Below are positions 8,614 to 17,934 of a stretch of DNA of 64,000 bases, piece after piece; the stretch's first letter is position 1, and each line of letters starts with the position of its first letter. The notes beneath the pieces were generated by a model. The model searched no databases. It was not told the DNA's origin and worked only from the letters and a program-made list of their open reading frames with translations. The DNA is from JBOEGW01 sp050633625. GTDB taxonomy: Bacteria > Pseudomonadota > Alphaproteobacteria > Rhodobacterales > Rhodobacteraceae. The translations under genes and the position numbers were made by a program. Location: NCBI GenBank assembly GCA_050633625.1, contig JBOEGW010000007.1, positions 401,320-465,319 of the forward strand, given 5' to 3'.

Positions 8614-9979
8614 AGCCAAAGCGAATACATTCGTTTGTCAGGACTGCGCGGCCAGCTATTCCAAGTGGTCCGGTCGCTGCGAAGGCTGCGGCGCGTGGAA
8701 CACGATTGTTGAGGAAAAACCGCTCTCAAGCGCAGGCCCCGCCAGCAAAACCCTCGGTGGCCTCAAAGGGCGCACGGTGCCCTTGACCAAACTCTCCACC
8801 AAAGAAACCCCGCCGCCACGCACCTGTTCGGGCATGGATGAACTGGACAGGGTCTTGGGGGGCGGATTGGTCCCCGCCTCGGCTATCTTGGTGGGGGGCG
8901 ATCCGGGGATCGGCAAATCGACCTTGCTGTTGCAAGCGGCGGCGAAATTCGCAGAGCAAGGCCTGAAGACCATTTATGTGTCCGGCGAAGAAGCCTCCGC
9001 GCAGGTGCGCATGCGCGCGCAACGCCTTGAGCTGGACAATGCGCCCGTGCAGCTTGCCGCCGAAACCAATCTGCGCGACATCCTCACCACCTTGGAGGCC
9101 GAACAGCCGGACCTTGTCATCATTGATTCGATCCAAACGATGTGGGCGGATAATGTAGGCAGTGCGCCGGGCAGTGTCAGCCAAGTGCGCGCCGCCGCCC
9201 ATGAGCTAACATCCTTCGCCAAGACCCGCGGCATCGCTGTGATCCTTGTGGGCCATGTCACCAAAGACGGACAAATCGCCGGGCCGCGCGTTGTCGAACA
9301 TATGGTCGATACTGTGCTGTACTTTGAAGGCGAGCGCGGCCATCAGTTTCGCATTTTGCGCGCCGTGAAAAACCGTTTTGGCCCTGCCGATGAGATCGGC
9401 GTGTTTGAAATGACGGGCGGCGGATTGGCGCAGGTCACAAACCCCTCCGCGTTGTTTTTGTCAGATCGCGAAGACCCTGCCCCCGGTTCGGTTGTATTTG
9501 CGGGCATCGAGGGCACGCGCCCTGTGTTGGTCGAATTTCAAGCCTTGGTGGCGCCCTCGTCCCTGAGCCAGCCGCGCCGGTCGGTGCTGGGCTGGGACTC
9601 AGGCAGGCTGGCGATGATTCTGGCGGTGTTGGAATCGCGATGCGGCATCCCGTTTGCCGGGCTGGATGTGTACCTCAACGTAGCAGGCGGCATCAAAATC
9701 TCCGAACCGGCTGCCGATTTGGCAGTGGCGGCGGCGCTTTTGTCAGCGCGCGAGGACACCTCGATTCCCAAAGACACAGTTGTTTTTGGCGAAATCAGCC
9801 TGTCGGGCGCTCTTCGTCCGGTTGGCCAAACCGAAAACAGGTTGAAAGAGGCGCAAAAACTTGGTTTTTCCTCTGCCATAGCGCCAAGTCGGTCTAAAGT
9901 ATCCGGCAAACCTGGGCTTAAGATGCAACAAATGGCCGATCTCACGGCATTTGTAGGCGACATTTTCGGCGCGGGCTGA
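8606..9979 (+). CDS. radA: DNA repair protein RadA
   Basis: RecA-like ATPase with helicase/branch-migration activity in recombinational repair, 457 residues. N-terminal zinc finger CQDC...CEGCGAWN, Walker A GDPGIGKST at about residue 96, the RadA-specific KNRFGPADEIGVFEM motif at about residue 255, and a C-terminal Lon-like domain containing FGEISLSGALRPV. All landmarks and the length are standard. Translation likely couples to the preceding pqiA-like gene through the eight-base overlap. Confidence 0.97.
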   Translation: MAKAKANTFVCQDCAASYSKWSGRCEGCGAWNTIVEEKPLSSAGPASKTLGGLKGRTVPLTKLSTKETPPPRTCSGMDELDRVLGGGLVPASAILVGGDPGIGKSTLLLQAAAKFAEQGLKTIYVSGEEASAQVRMRAQRLELDNAPVQLAAETNLRDILTTLEAEQPDLVIIDSIQTMWADNVGSAPGSVSQVRAAAHELTSFAKTRGIAVILVGHVTKDGQIAGPRVVEHMVDTVLYFEGERGHQFRILRAVKNRFGPADEIGVFEMTGGGLAQVTNPSALFLSDREDPAPGSVVFAGIEGTRPVLVEFQALVAPSSLSQPRRSVLGWDSGRLAMILAVLESRCGIPFAGLDVYLNVAGGIKISEPAADLAVAAALLSAREDTSIPKDTVVFGEISLSGALRPVGQTENRLKEAQKLGFSSAIAPSRSKVSGKPGLKMQQMADLTAFVGDIFGAG

Positions 9980-10026
9980 CACAAAACCAAGCAGGCACAA
10001 CCTGTAGATCAAAGGGACGGGGACGA

Positions 10027-10632
10027 ATGGAAAGCTTTACAATCGTAGATGGCGGAGTGGCGTTGATCATTCTGGTATCGGCTATTTTGGCCTATTCCCG
10101 CGGGTTTGTGCGCGAGGGCTTGGCGATTGCAGGTTGGATCGCGGCGGCTGTCGTCGGATATATGTTGGCCCCGCAATTTGTACCTTTGGTGAAAGAAATT
10201 CCGGTGATCTCGACCTATCTCGCGGAGTCTTGCGAGCTGTCGCTCCTTGTGTCCTTTGCGGGCGTCTTGGCGCTCACACTTGTGGTGATATCGCTGTTCA
10301 CCCCGTTGTTTTCCTCGATCATTCAACGCAGCTCCCTTGGCGGCATTGACCAAGCGCTTGGTTTCGTCTTCGGGGTGTTGCGCGGCATTTTGCTCGTGGC
10401 GGTGGCGCTTGTGATCTATGATAAGGTGATGACCGAAGACAGCCTTGAGATCGTGGACAACTCGCAAACCGCGAACATTTTTGCGCGCACAGCTCAAAAC
10501 ATTGATGAGCAAATCCCTGAGGATGCACCCGGTTGGATCGTTGGTCGTTATGAGGAATTGGTCTCGACCTGCACCGCCGGTGGGCCAACAGATGAGCCAA
10601 CACCTGCACCAGAAGAAGCCCCGGCGCAGTAA
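10027..10632 (+). CDS. CvpA family membrane protein
   Basis: A 201-residue inner-membrane protein with about four hydrophobic segments in the first 130 residues and a soluble Pro/Glu-rich tail. The segment AYSRGFVREGLAIAGWIAA is the CvpA signature. In E. coli cvpA sits directly ahead of purF, and the same order holds here with purF starting 100 bases downstream. The function is still not well defined; it is linked to colicin V export and envelope robustness. Confidence 0.9.
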   Translation: MESFTIVDGGVALIILVSAILAYSRGFVREGLAIAGWIAAAVVGYMLAPQFVPLVKEIPVISTYLAESCELSLLVSFAGVLALTLVVISLFTPLFSSIIQRSSLGGIDQALGFVFGVLRGILLVAVALVIYDKVMTEDSLEIVDNSQTANIFARTAQNIDEQIPEDAPGWIVGRYEELVSTCTAGGPTDEPTPAPEEAPAQ

Positions 10633-10732
10633 CCTTCACAAACATGTCACAAAGCGGCGCTTGGCGGGTGACACCCGGCGAGCGAAGCACTAAGACAAGG
10701 GTATCCCAACGACCCGGATTCGGAGCTGCCCA

Positions 10733-12214
10733 ATGTCCGCTCATACGCCCGCCAAATCCCTGCCCCCTGCGCATCCGTTTGATGACGATAAGCTCAAGGA
10801 GGAGTGCGGTGTATTTGGCGCTGTTGGTTTTACCGACGCGGCAAACTTCGTCGCCCTTGGCCTTCATGCGCTGCAACATCGCGGCCAAGAGGCCGGTGGC
10901 ATCGTCGCTCATGACCCAATTGAGGGCTTCAACTCTGCGCGCCGCTTTGGCTATGTGCGCGATAACTTCACAAAACAATCCCTGATGGAAACCCTGCCCG
11001 GCCCGCTTGCGATTGGCCATGTGCGCTATTCCACCGCCGGGTCCAAGGGGGCGGCGATCCGCGATGTGCAGCCGTTTTTTGGGGAGTTTTCCATGGGTGG
11101 CGCGGCGATTGCGCATAACGGCAACATCACCAACGCCGAAGAGCTGCGCCGCGAATTGATCGAACGCGGCTCGATTTTCCAATCCTCATCCGATTCCGAA
11201 TGTATCATTCATCTGATGGCGCGCTCCTTGCAAAAAACGCATGCTGAACGGCTTGAGGATGCGCTGCGCCGGGTTGAGGGGGCCTTTTCCATCGTCGCCA
11301 TGACGCGCACCAAATTGATCGGCGTGCGCGACCCGCTGGGGGTGCGCCCGCTGGTGCTTGGTCAGCTTGGCGATGGTTGGGTTTTGTCCTCAGAAACCTG
11401 CGCGCTGGATATTATTGGCGCGAAATACGTGCGCGAGATTGAACCAGGCGAAATGGTGGTGATCACCGCCGAAGGCGTCGAAAGCCGCCATCCCTTCCGC
11501 CCCCAAAAACCCCGCTTTTGCATCTTTGAACATGTGTATTTCTCCCGTCCCGACAGTTTGATTGGTGAGCGCTCCGTGTATGAAACCCGGCATCAAATCG
11601 GCATTGAGCTGGCGCGCGAAAACCCCGTCGAGGCGGACCTTGTGTGCCCGGTGCCCGACAGTGGCACCCCGGCAGCGATTGGGTTTGCCTCTCAGAGCGG
11701 CATTCCTTTTGGGCTTGGCATCACGCGCAACCAATATATGGGCCGCACCTTCATTGAGCCGACCGAGCAAATCCGCAATATGGGCGTGCGCCTCAAGCTC
11801 AACGTGAACCGGGCCTTGATTGAGGGAAAACGGGTGATTTTGGTCGACGACAGCGTTGTGCGCGGCACAACATCGCGTAAAATCAAGGATATGGTGCTGG
11901 ATGCTGGGGCCAAAGAAGTCCATTTCCGCATTGCCAGCCCGCCCACGCAATGGCCCTGTTTTTATGGCGTTGACACGCCGGAACGCTCCAAATTGCTCGC
12001 CGCCTCCATGTCGCTGGAAGAAATGCGCGACCACCTTGGCGTGGATAGCCTCAAGTTCATTTCGCTGGACGGCTTATACCGCGCGGTGGGCGAAGTTGAA
12101 GGGCGCGATGGCGCTTCGCCTCAGTATTGTGATGCCTGTTTCTCCGGCGAATACCCCGTTGCGCCGCGCGATATGCTCGCCAAAGGATTTGCGCTGAAAA
12201 CGGCGGCCGAATGA
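10733..12214 (+). CDS. purF: Amidophosphoribosyltransferase
   Basis: First committed step of purine synthesis: PRPP plus glutamine give phosphoribosylamine. 493 residues. The catalytic N-terminal Cys lies at Cys25 in EECGVFG, so a propeptide of about 24 residues would have to be removed, or translation starts later. The glutaminase region has HVRYSTAG and the phosphoribosyltransferase motif is VILVDDSVVRGTT. The next gene begins within its stop codon (ATGA). Confidence 0.97.
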   Translation: MSAHTPAKSLPPAHPFDDDKLKEECGVFGAVGFTDAANFVALGLHALQHRGQEAGGIVAHDPIEGFNSARRFGYVRDNFTKQSLMETLPGPLAIGHVRYSTAGSKGAAIRDVQPFFGEFSMGGAAIAHNGNITNAEELRRELIERGSIFQSSSDSECIIHLMARSLQKTHAERLEDALRRVEGAFSIVAMTRTKLIGVRDPLGVRPLVLGQLGDGWVLSSETCALDIIGAKYVREIEPGEMVVITAEGVESRHPFRPQKPRFCIFEHVYFSRPDSLIGERSVYETRHQIGIELARENPVEADLVCPVPDSGTPAAIGFASQSGIPFGLGITRNQYMGRTFIEPTEQIRNMGVRLKLNVNRALIEGKRVILVDDSVVRGTTSRKIKDMVLDAGAKEVHFRIASPPTQWPCFYGVDTPERSKLLAASMSLEEMRDHLGVDSLKFISLDGLYRAVGEVEGRDGASPQYCDACFSGEYPVAPRDMLAKGFALKTAAE

Positions 12215-12741
12215 CCCTGCGCGCAAACTGGTTGGCGGATACCAGCTCGCGCGTGGACTCCCCTGACTGGGCGCGGTTTGTCGGCACGGATTTGTTGGAT
12301 GACGTGGTGTTTGATCACCCAGATCCATGGCCCCATGCGCCGCTGTCAGGCAGCGGTCAAAAATCTATAACCAACGGAAATGACACGCTTTCCGGGGCCT
12401 ATTGCACTGTGCAAGGGCATCGGTTTTTGCGGGCTGACTTGCTGGTGCCCGTGCGCGGCACCCCGGCGGCGCTTTGCTATTCCTGTTGGGGCAGCATTTC
12501 TGATGAAACCTATCAGGCGGTCTTGGCGGCGCGCACCGGTGGGCCTGCGTTTGAGGGCGGATTTGCTTGGGCGGCCAACACCCTGCCCGGTCTCGAAACA
12601 GAGGCGCCAACCCCTTGCAACCTGCGCGCCGGGGCGGCCGGTCGCCCGCCTCAGCTTTTTGCGCAATCCGGGGCGATTTTTGACGCGCAAACAGAGGGTG
12701 TCGATTTTGAGACCCTGACCCGCATGACCGAATTTGGGTAA
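12211..12741 (+). CDS. DUF2199-like protein
   Basis: A 176-residue soluble protein whose ATG overlaps the purF stop. The segment from about residue 70 (CTVQGHRFLRADLLVPVRG, then YSCWGSISDETYQ) and the later RPPQLF with a Gln/Gly-Val stretch resemble DUF2199 proteins, whose function is unknown. No membrane segment or signal is visible. The position behind purF suggests co-transcription but not necessarily a purine role. The family assignment is by general pattern only. Confidence 0.6.
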   Translation: MTLRANWLADTSSRVDSPDWARFVGTDLLDDVVFDHPDPWPHAPLSGSGQKSITNGNDTLSGAYCTVQGHRFLRADLLVPVRGTPAALCYSCWGSISDETYQAVLAARTGGPAFEGGFAWAANTLPGLETEAPTPCNLRAGAAGRPPQLFAQSGAIFDAQTEGVDFETLTRMTEFG

Positions 12742-12864
12742 TTTGCGCGAAATCCCCGCGCTGGAAACCTCACTTTAACCAAGTCCCCGTAGCCTGATGT
12801 CAGACGGCACAAATGGGCGCGCCCTCCCCCCGCGCTCATGCCAAAGCTGATTGTGAGGCCCCAG

Positions 12865-13152
12865 ATGACCACCCAAACGACGCCCCCCCATGGCGGCGCG
12901 CCAAACGCCTTTGTGGCCATGAACGCCACCAAAACGGACCGAATTGCGCTGGATGAACTGGCGCTCGTCGGGATTTGCGGCGAGCCGGGCAAAATGCGCG
13001 CGATCCTGCGATTGCCAAGTGGCGAAATTCGGACCCTGAGCCAAGGCGACAAGACCGAAATTGGACGGCTCACCGAAATTGAGGCCACCGGAGTTGTCTT
13101 GACCAAACCAACAGGGCTTTCGGCCTTCGTCCCTCCCATTGCCATTGGCTAA
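12865..13152 (+). CDS. Small hypothetical protein, PilP-like pattern
   Basis: A 95-residue protein. I chose the ATG at 12865 because GTGAGG lies eight bases before it; an ATG at 12838 in the same frame lacks such a site. The body reads LALVGICGEPGKMRAILRLPSGEIRTLSQGD, a pattern like the small beta domain of PilP or type II secretion C proteins, where a short loop presents a sequence for partner binding. No signal peptide is visible. Function unknown. Confidence 0.6.
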   Translation: MTTQTTPPHGGAPNAFVAMNATKTDRIALDELALVGICGEPGKMRAILRLPSGEIRTLSQGDKTEIGRLTEIEATGVVLTKPTGLSAFVPPIAIG

Positions 13153-13194
13153 ACCCAGCTTGCGAGCGAATGAGACCTTTGACACAAACGAGGA

Positions 13195-13626
13195 ATGAGC
13201 AAACCAGACAGTTTTGACAGCTATTTGGCCGCCTGCCCCGCAGAGGCCCGCCTCGCCCTCATGGAGCTGGCACTGCGGATTGAAGCGCTGTTGCCAAAGG
13301 ACGCAACGCGCAGCTTTTCCTATGGGATGCCGGGCTGGCGCGTCCCGGTGCGCGCGCACACAATAGCCGCATCCAAGTCAACGACAGCAAAAACAGCGCC
13401 GCCCAAAGCCAAAGGCACACTTAAAGTTGTGGCCGGCATGGGGGCGTTTTCGAAGTCGCTCGGGTTTTACCCGCACTCCGGTACAATTATTCCGCATTTG
13501 GCAGAGCGTTTGGCAGCACAGGGGTTCAAGACCTCAAAATCTGGTATCACCTTTACCCCAACCACCCCAATTCCCGATTGGGCACTCAAAGAAGCGCTCG
13601 ATCGGCGGATCACCGAAATCGGCTAA
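13195..13626 (+). CDS. DUF1801/YdhG-like protein
   Basis: A 143-residue cytosolic protein of the YdhG/YjbR (DUF1801) group, recognisable by the FSYGMPGWRV segment and the closing hydrophobic/aromatic segment around YPHSGTIIPHLAERL. An Ala/Lys/Thr-rich insert of about 20 residues (around residues 55-75) separates the two halves and looks like a disordered loop. The function of the family is unknown. The start at 13195 follows a GAGGA site. Confidence 0.75.
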   Translation: MSKPDSFDSYLAACPAEARLALMELALRIEALLPKDATRSFSYGMPGWRVPVRAHTIAASKSTTAKTAPPKAKGTLKVVAGMGAFSKSLGFYPHSGTIIPHLAERLAAQGFKTSKSGITFTPTTPIPDWALKEALDRRITEIG

Positions 13627-13685
13627 GGTCTAGACATACGCCGTGCTGGGTGAGATACGGTTTCAAACCAAATTCCGGAGGCCAA

Positions 13686-14336
13686 ATGCCAGAGAAAATC
13701 GCCCTGATCACGGGAGCCTCGCGCGGCCTTGGCGCTTCCCTAGCTGTTGCGCTTGCGCCGACCCATCATATTGTCGCGCTTGGGCGCACAACGGGCGCGC
13801 TTGAGGAGGTTGATGACCGCATCAAAGCCGCAGGTGGCAGCGCCACTTTGGCCCCGATGGACATCACAAATGCGGACGCGATGGCGCAGCTTTGCCATTC
13901 GATCCACGACCGATGGGGCACCGTAGATATCTGGGCGCATACGGCGATTGAAGCCATGCACCTCAGCCCGACAGAACATATGGCGCTGGCGGATAAGGAC
14001 TGGAAAAAATCCCTTGATATCAACGTCGACGCCACCGCCCGACTGATCGCTTATGTGGCGCCTTTGCTGGGCGATGAGGGCACTGCCGTGTTTTTTGACG
14101 ACCCGCACGCGGGCGAAAAGTTCTTCGGCGGCTACGGCGCAACCAAAGCGGCGCAGATCGCGCTCGCCAAAAGCTGGCAGAGCGAAACGACCAAAATCGG
14201 CGCGACTGTCAAAATTCTCTCGCCCCGGCCACTTGCCACTGCCATGCGCGCACGTTTTCACCCCTCTGAAGATCGCTCCGGGCTGATCGCGCCCGACATA
14301 GAAGCCGCGCGCCTTTTGCCGGATATTCTGGGCTAA
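13686..14336 (+). CDS. Atypical short-chain dehydrogenase (SDR)
   Basis: A 216-residue Rossmann-fold protein starting at the ATG four bases behind GGAGG. The dinucleotide motif is TGASRGLG (residues 9-16), and the active-site pair YGATK gives Tyr150 and Lys154. Two usual landmarks are altered: the NNAG motif reads HTAIEA, and the region where the catalytic Ser should be (about residue 137) reads FFDDP. It may therefore be a degenerate oxidoreductase or act on an unusual substrate. The next gene starts six bases after its stop, so they form a pair. Confidence 0.85.
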   Translation: MPEKIALITGASRGLGASLAVALAPTHHIVALGRTTGALEEVDDRIKAAGGSATLAPMDITNADAMAQLCHSIHDRWGTVDIWAHTAIEAMHLSPTEHMALADKDWKKSLDINVDATARLIAYVAPLLGDEGTAVFFDDPHAGEKFFGGYGATKAAQIALAKSWQSETTKIGATVKILSPRPLATAMRARFHPSEDRSGLIAPDIEAARLLPDILG

Positions 14337-14342
14337 AGGGCG

Positions 14343-15137
14343 GTGGCGCTGGTATATGTCCTTGTGGCCCTTGTGGTCGCGCTGAAAGTGCTGGATTGGC
14401 GCGCCGCGCACAAACAGCCGATGTGGCTTGTGAGCGCGCGTCATTTTGCGGCGATGACCATGCTTGGGCTGCTTGTGATTTTCATGCTCGCCAATTGGCA
14501 AGGGCTGCGCGGGGCGTTTTCGAGCCTCGTGAGCCTCGTCCCGATTGTCTTTGTCGCCCTACCCTTGTTGCGAAAACACCGGATCAAACGCGCCGCACTC
14601 ACGGCGGGCGTTATGTTCGCGCTTGCAGGTGCGGCGTTTGGCTTGGCGCTTTCAAATGTGGGGACGCTGCTCCATGGCGACGCGCATCCCGCGCTCAAAC
14701 TCGCAAGCACAGCTTTTGGCGCAGGGGCGATTGCCCTGATCACACCGCCCGCGACCTTGGGCACGCTCATTCCAGATGCCCAAGCCAACAAAGCACGCCT
14801 TTTGCCTTTTGCGCTTGTGCTCTTAGCGATTGTGGTCTGGGGCGGGCTTTCCATCCAGATCACAACCGCCGCGCGCGCCGCTTTCCCTCAAGGGGCGGCC
14901 GTGTGTTTGCGCGCGCCCACCGGGAGCCAGGCCCGCCACGCTTTTGGCATTGCTCCGGGGGACTTTCGGGCGATCGACTGGCGCGGCATGACCCGCCCTT
15001 GGCTGCTTGCGGGCACCAAAAGCGCGGGCTGGACGCATCACTGGAGCTTTTATGAACGCAGCTTTGTGGCGAATGAAACTGGCGCTTTCACCATGTTTTC
15101 CCCCGGCTCGCTTTCGCCCACGACCCCAGCCTGTTGA
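14343..15137 (+). CDS. Hypothetical multi-pass membrane protein
   Basis: A 264-residue protein with a GTG start six bases after the SDR stop. It has five or six hydrophobic segments in the first ~170 residues and then a soluble tail with Trp/His-rich stretches (WTHHWSFYERSF). I do not recognise a family. Close spacing suggests one transcript with the SDR gene, so a membrane-linked redox or lipid step is possible, but this is a guess. Confidence 0.65.
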   Translation: MALVYVLVALVVALKVLDWRAAHKQPMWLVSARHFAAMTMLGLLVIFMLANWQGLRGAFSSLVSLVPIVFVALPLLRKHRIKRAALTAGVMFALAGAAFGLALSNVGTLLHGDAHPALKLASTAFGAGAIALITPPATLGTLIPDAQANKARLLPFALVLLAIVVWGGLSIQITTAARAAFPQGAAVCLRAPTGSQARHAFGIAPGDFRAIDWRGMTRPWLLAGTKSAGWTHHWSFYERSFVANETGAFTMFSPGSLSPTTPAC

Positions 15138-15240
15138 GCCTGCGCCACGCGCGGCTTTGATCCGCGCAATTTTGCAGCCCCCGCTGGACGCGGCGCACGC
15201 CCTGACCTATTGAAGAGAAAAGCCAGCGGGGACAGCAAAC

Positions 15241-16026
15241 ATGCGCATTCTCATCACCAACGACGATGGTATCAATGCACCGGGCCTGAAAGTCTTGGAG
15301 GCGATTGCGCAGGAGCTTGCCGGACCTCAAGGCGACGTCTGGTGCGTGGCACCCGCATTTGAGCAATCTGGCGTAGCGCATTGCATCTCCTACACCCATC
15401 CCATGCTGTTGGCAGAGCTTGGCGCGCGCCGCTTTGCTGCGGAGGGCAGCCCGGCGGATTGTGTTTTGACGGCGATCAACGAGGTGATGCCCGACCGCCC
15501 GGATGTGATCCTCTCAGGGGTCAATCGCGGCAACAACGCCGCCGATAATGCGCTGTATTCCGGCACCCTTGGCGGCGCAATGGAAGGGGCGCTTCAAGGC
15601 ATTCCGTCGATCGCCCTTTCGCAATATCTCGGCCCCAAAGTGATCGGCCTCGACAACCCGTTTGAAGCGGCGGCGGCTTTTGGCGTGAAAGTGGTGCGCA
15701 GGCTGATTGAGGATGCGCCTTGGCAGCCCAAAGCCGGGTATACGCCGTTTTACAACGTGAATTTCCCCCCTGTTCCGGCACAGGATGTAAAGGGCATTCG
15801 CGGCTGCGCCCAAGGGTGGCGCGAAAACACATTCTTTGGCACCCAAACCCAGTCCTCCCCCTCCGGAAAACGATTTGTCTGGATCAAGGGCGGGCCACAG
15901 CACGAACCCACAGCACCGGGCACCGATGCGGCCGCGAACCTTGAAGGCTATGTGTCCGTCACCCCCATGCGCGCCGATTTGACAGCCCGCGCCGAGCTGG
16001 ACGCGGTGAAAGCGCTGTTTTCATGA
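15241..16026 (+). CDS. surE: 5'/3'-nucleotidase SurE
   Basis: Metal-dependent nucleoside monophosphate phosphatase of stress survival, 261 residues. The N-terminal motif ILITNDDGINAPGL holds the metal-binding Asp pair, ADCVLTAI follows, and LSGVNRGNNAADNALYSGT is the loop closing the active site. It overlaps pcm by ATGA, and a LysM/M23 lipoprotein follows, the same order as surE-pcm-nlpD in E. coli. Confidence 0.95.
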   Translation: MRILITNDDGINAPGLKVLEAIAQELAGPQGDVWCVAPAFEQSGVAHCISYTHPMLLAELGARRFAAEGSPADCVLTAINEVMPDRPDVILSGVNRGNNAADNALYSGTLGGAMEGALQGIPSIALSQYLGPKVIGLDNPFEAAAAFGVKVVRRLIEDAPWQPKAGYTPFYNVNFPPVPAQDVKGIRGCAQGWRENTFFGTQTQSSPSGKRFVWIKGGPQHEPTAPGTDAAANLEGYVSVTPMRADLTARAELDAVKALFS

Positions 16027-16679
16027 CCCAAGACCCCGACATCACGGACGCGGAACGCAAGATGCAGTTCTTGTTTCAGTTGCGCTCCAAAGGCGTGACG
16101 AATGCGCGGGTGCTGGACGCGATGGAGAAGGTTGATCGAGGGCGGTTTGTGACGGGGATTTTCGCACAACGCGCCTATGAGGACATGCCCCTGCCCATCG
16201 CATCGGGCCAAACAATCTCACAGCCTTCTGTGGTCGGTCTGATGACCCAAGCTCTTGATGTGCACCCGCGCGATAAGGTGCTGGAGGTTGGCACCGGCTC
16301 TGGCTATCAGGCAGCGATCTTGTCGCATCTGGCGCGCCGGGTCTATACGGTGGATCGCCATCGCGGCTTGGTGCGCGCAGCACGTCAGCTGTTTGAGGCG
16401 ATGAACATGCACACAATCACCACGATCACCGGCGACGGCTCCTTCGGCTTGCCCGAACAGGCCCCCTTTGATCGCATTATTGTCACCGCCGCCGCCGAGG
16501 ATCCGCCCGGCCCCCTCTTGGCTCAACTGGCGGTTGGCGGTATTATGGTGGTGCCGGTGGGGCAATCCGACCATGTGCAAAGCCTGATCAAGGTGACGCG
16601 CACGGAAGCCGGCTATGAGTACGACGAGATTTTGCCTGTCAGATTTGTCCCACTTATCGAGGGTCTGGGGCAGGAATAG
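16023..16679 (+). CDS. pcm: Protein-L-isoaspartate O-methyltransferase
   Basis: S-adenosylmethionine-dependent repair enzyme that methylates L-isoaspartyl residues in damaged proteins, 218 residues. SAM-binding motif I is VLEVGTGSGYQAAIL, preceded by GQTISQP, the substrate-binding segment of the PCMT family; FDRIIVTAAAEDPP follows. Coupled to surE by an ATGA overlap. Cytosolic. Confidence 0.95.
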   Translation: MTQDPDITDAERKMQFLFQLRSKGVTNARVLDAMEKVDRGRFVTGIFAQRAYEDMPLPIASGQTISQPSVVGLMTQALDVHPRDKVLEVGTGSGYQAAILSHLARRVYTVDRHRGLVRAARQLFEAMNMHTITTITGDGSFGLPEQAPFDRIIVTAAAEDPPGPLLAQLAVGGIMVVPVGQSDHVQSLIKVTRTEAGYEYDEILPVRFVPLIEGLGQE

Positions 16680-16715
16680 GCGACGAAAATGAAGGCTCGC
16701 GCAGAAGGGTCGAAA

Positions 16716-17876
16716 ATGAAAAAGGGTATGAGCATGAGTGTCCACAAATTTCCTTTGCGCGCGGCGCTGATGGGCGTAAGCCTTATCACGTTGAGCGCCT
16801 GTGACGGGGACATGGATTTTGACCTGCGCCGTTTTGGCGAAGGGTTTTCGACAACAGCTGCCGCACGCGAAGCCAAAACCGCAGCGCGCCCACAAGCGGA
16901 TGCGCGCGGCGTGATCTCTTATCCGACCTATCAAGTTGCCGTGGCGCAAAAGGGCGATAGTGTCTCCTCGCTTGCTGCCCGCATTGGGCTGGCGGCGGGC
17001 GATGTTGCGCGCTTTAACGGGCTGAAAGCGGACGCTGTCTTGCGCGCAGGCGAGATTTTGGCCCTGCCTAAGCGGGTCGCCGCCGAAAATGCCGCGCCGA
17101 TTGCTGCGGCGTCTGCGGTGGATGTGACAACCCTTGCGGGCAATGCGCTCGATCAAATCGGGCCTTCGCCTGTGGCCGCCGCCCCGCAAGGCGATGCGCC
17201 CACCCGTCACCAAGTCCAACGCGGCGAAACCGCCTATTCCATCGCGCGGTTGTATGGCGTTTCGGCGCGGGCACTGGCGGAATGGAACAGCCTTGATAGC
17301 GCGCTGTCCGTGCGCGAAGGCCAGTATTTGTTGATCCCGGTGGTGATTGAACCAGCGCCCGTCCAAGACATTGCTGCCGTGACGCAACCGGGCGAAGGCT
17401 CAAGCGTGCCCCTGCCGCCCTCCGCGTCTACCGCGCTGCCGGACGAAAAGACCACGCCCATCGCCACAGCAGAGGCTGCGCCAAGCCCGACCCCCGCCAA
17501 TCTGGGGGCCGAACGCACAACTGCCTCAAGTTCCAAAATGACAATGCCCGTCGGCGGCAAAATCGTGTCCGCCTTTGTGAAGGGCAAGACAGACGGTGTT
17601 GATTTCGCTGCAAGCTCTGGCGCAACCGTTAAGGCGGCGGCGGCTGGCACCGTTGCCGCGATCACGAAAGACACGGAAGGCGTGCCGATCCTTGTGCTGA
17701 AACACGCTGGCAACTTGCTGACTGTCTATGCGGGGATCGACAATATTTCGGTCGCCAAGGGCGCATCGGTGAGCCGGGGCCAAAGCATTGCAAGCGTGCG
17801 GTCCGGCTCAAACGCGCTGCACTTCCAAGTGCGCGAAGGCACAACCAGCGTCGACCCGCTGACCTACCTAAACTAA
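16716..17876 (+). CDS. NlpD-like LysM/M23 peptidase lipoprotein
   Basis: Envelope lipoprotein of 386 residues. I place the start at the ATG six bases behind GAAGGG; an ATG at 16689 is also possible. The lipobox is LSAC. Two LysM-type segments (about residues 75-120 and 165-210, the second starting HQVQRGETAYSIARLYGVS) bind peptidoglycan, then a low-complexity linker leads to an M23-type (LytM) domain at the C-terminus. The usual HxxxD and HxH zinc residues are not intact in that domain, so it is likely non-catalytic, like E. coli NlpD, an activator of amidase AmiC in cell separation. Its position behind surE and pcm supports NlpD. Confidence 0.88.
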   Translation: MKKGMSMSVHKFPLRAALMGVSLITLSACDGDMDFDLRRFGEGFSTTAAAREAKTAARPQADARGVISYPTYQVAVAQKGDSVSSLAARIGLAAGDVARFNGLKADAVLRAGEILALPKRVAAENAAPIAAASAVDVTTLAGNALDQIGPSPVAAAPQGDAPTRHQVQRGETAYSIARLYGVSARALAEWNSLDSALSVREGQYLLIPVVIEPAPVQDIAAVTQPGEGSSVPLPPSASTALPDEKTTPIATAEAAPSPTPANLGAERTTASSSKMTMPVGGKIVSAFVKGKTDGVDFAASSGATVKAAAAGTVAAITKDTEGVPILVLKHAGNLLTVYAGIDNISVAKGASVSRGQSIASVRSGSNALHFQVREGTTSVDPLTYLN

Positions 17877-17894
17877 TGAAAACACTTCGAAATC

Positions 17895-17930
17895 TGCGAC
17901 CTTGGGCAAAGACACCCGCCCAAGGTCGCA
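17895..17930. terminator. Bidirectional hairpin between convergent nlpD-like and der genes
   Basis: A perfect 13-bp inverted repeat, TGCGACCTTGGGC and its complement, with a 10-base loop. It lies between two convergent stops, but a clear T tract is missing on both sides. It probably ends or stabilises both messages. Confidence 0.65.
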
Positions 17931-17934
17931 GCCT

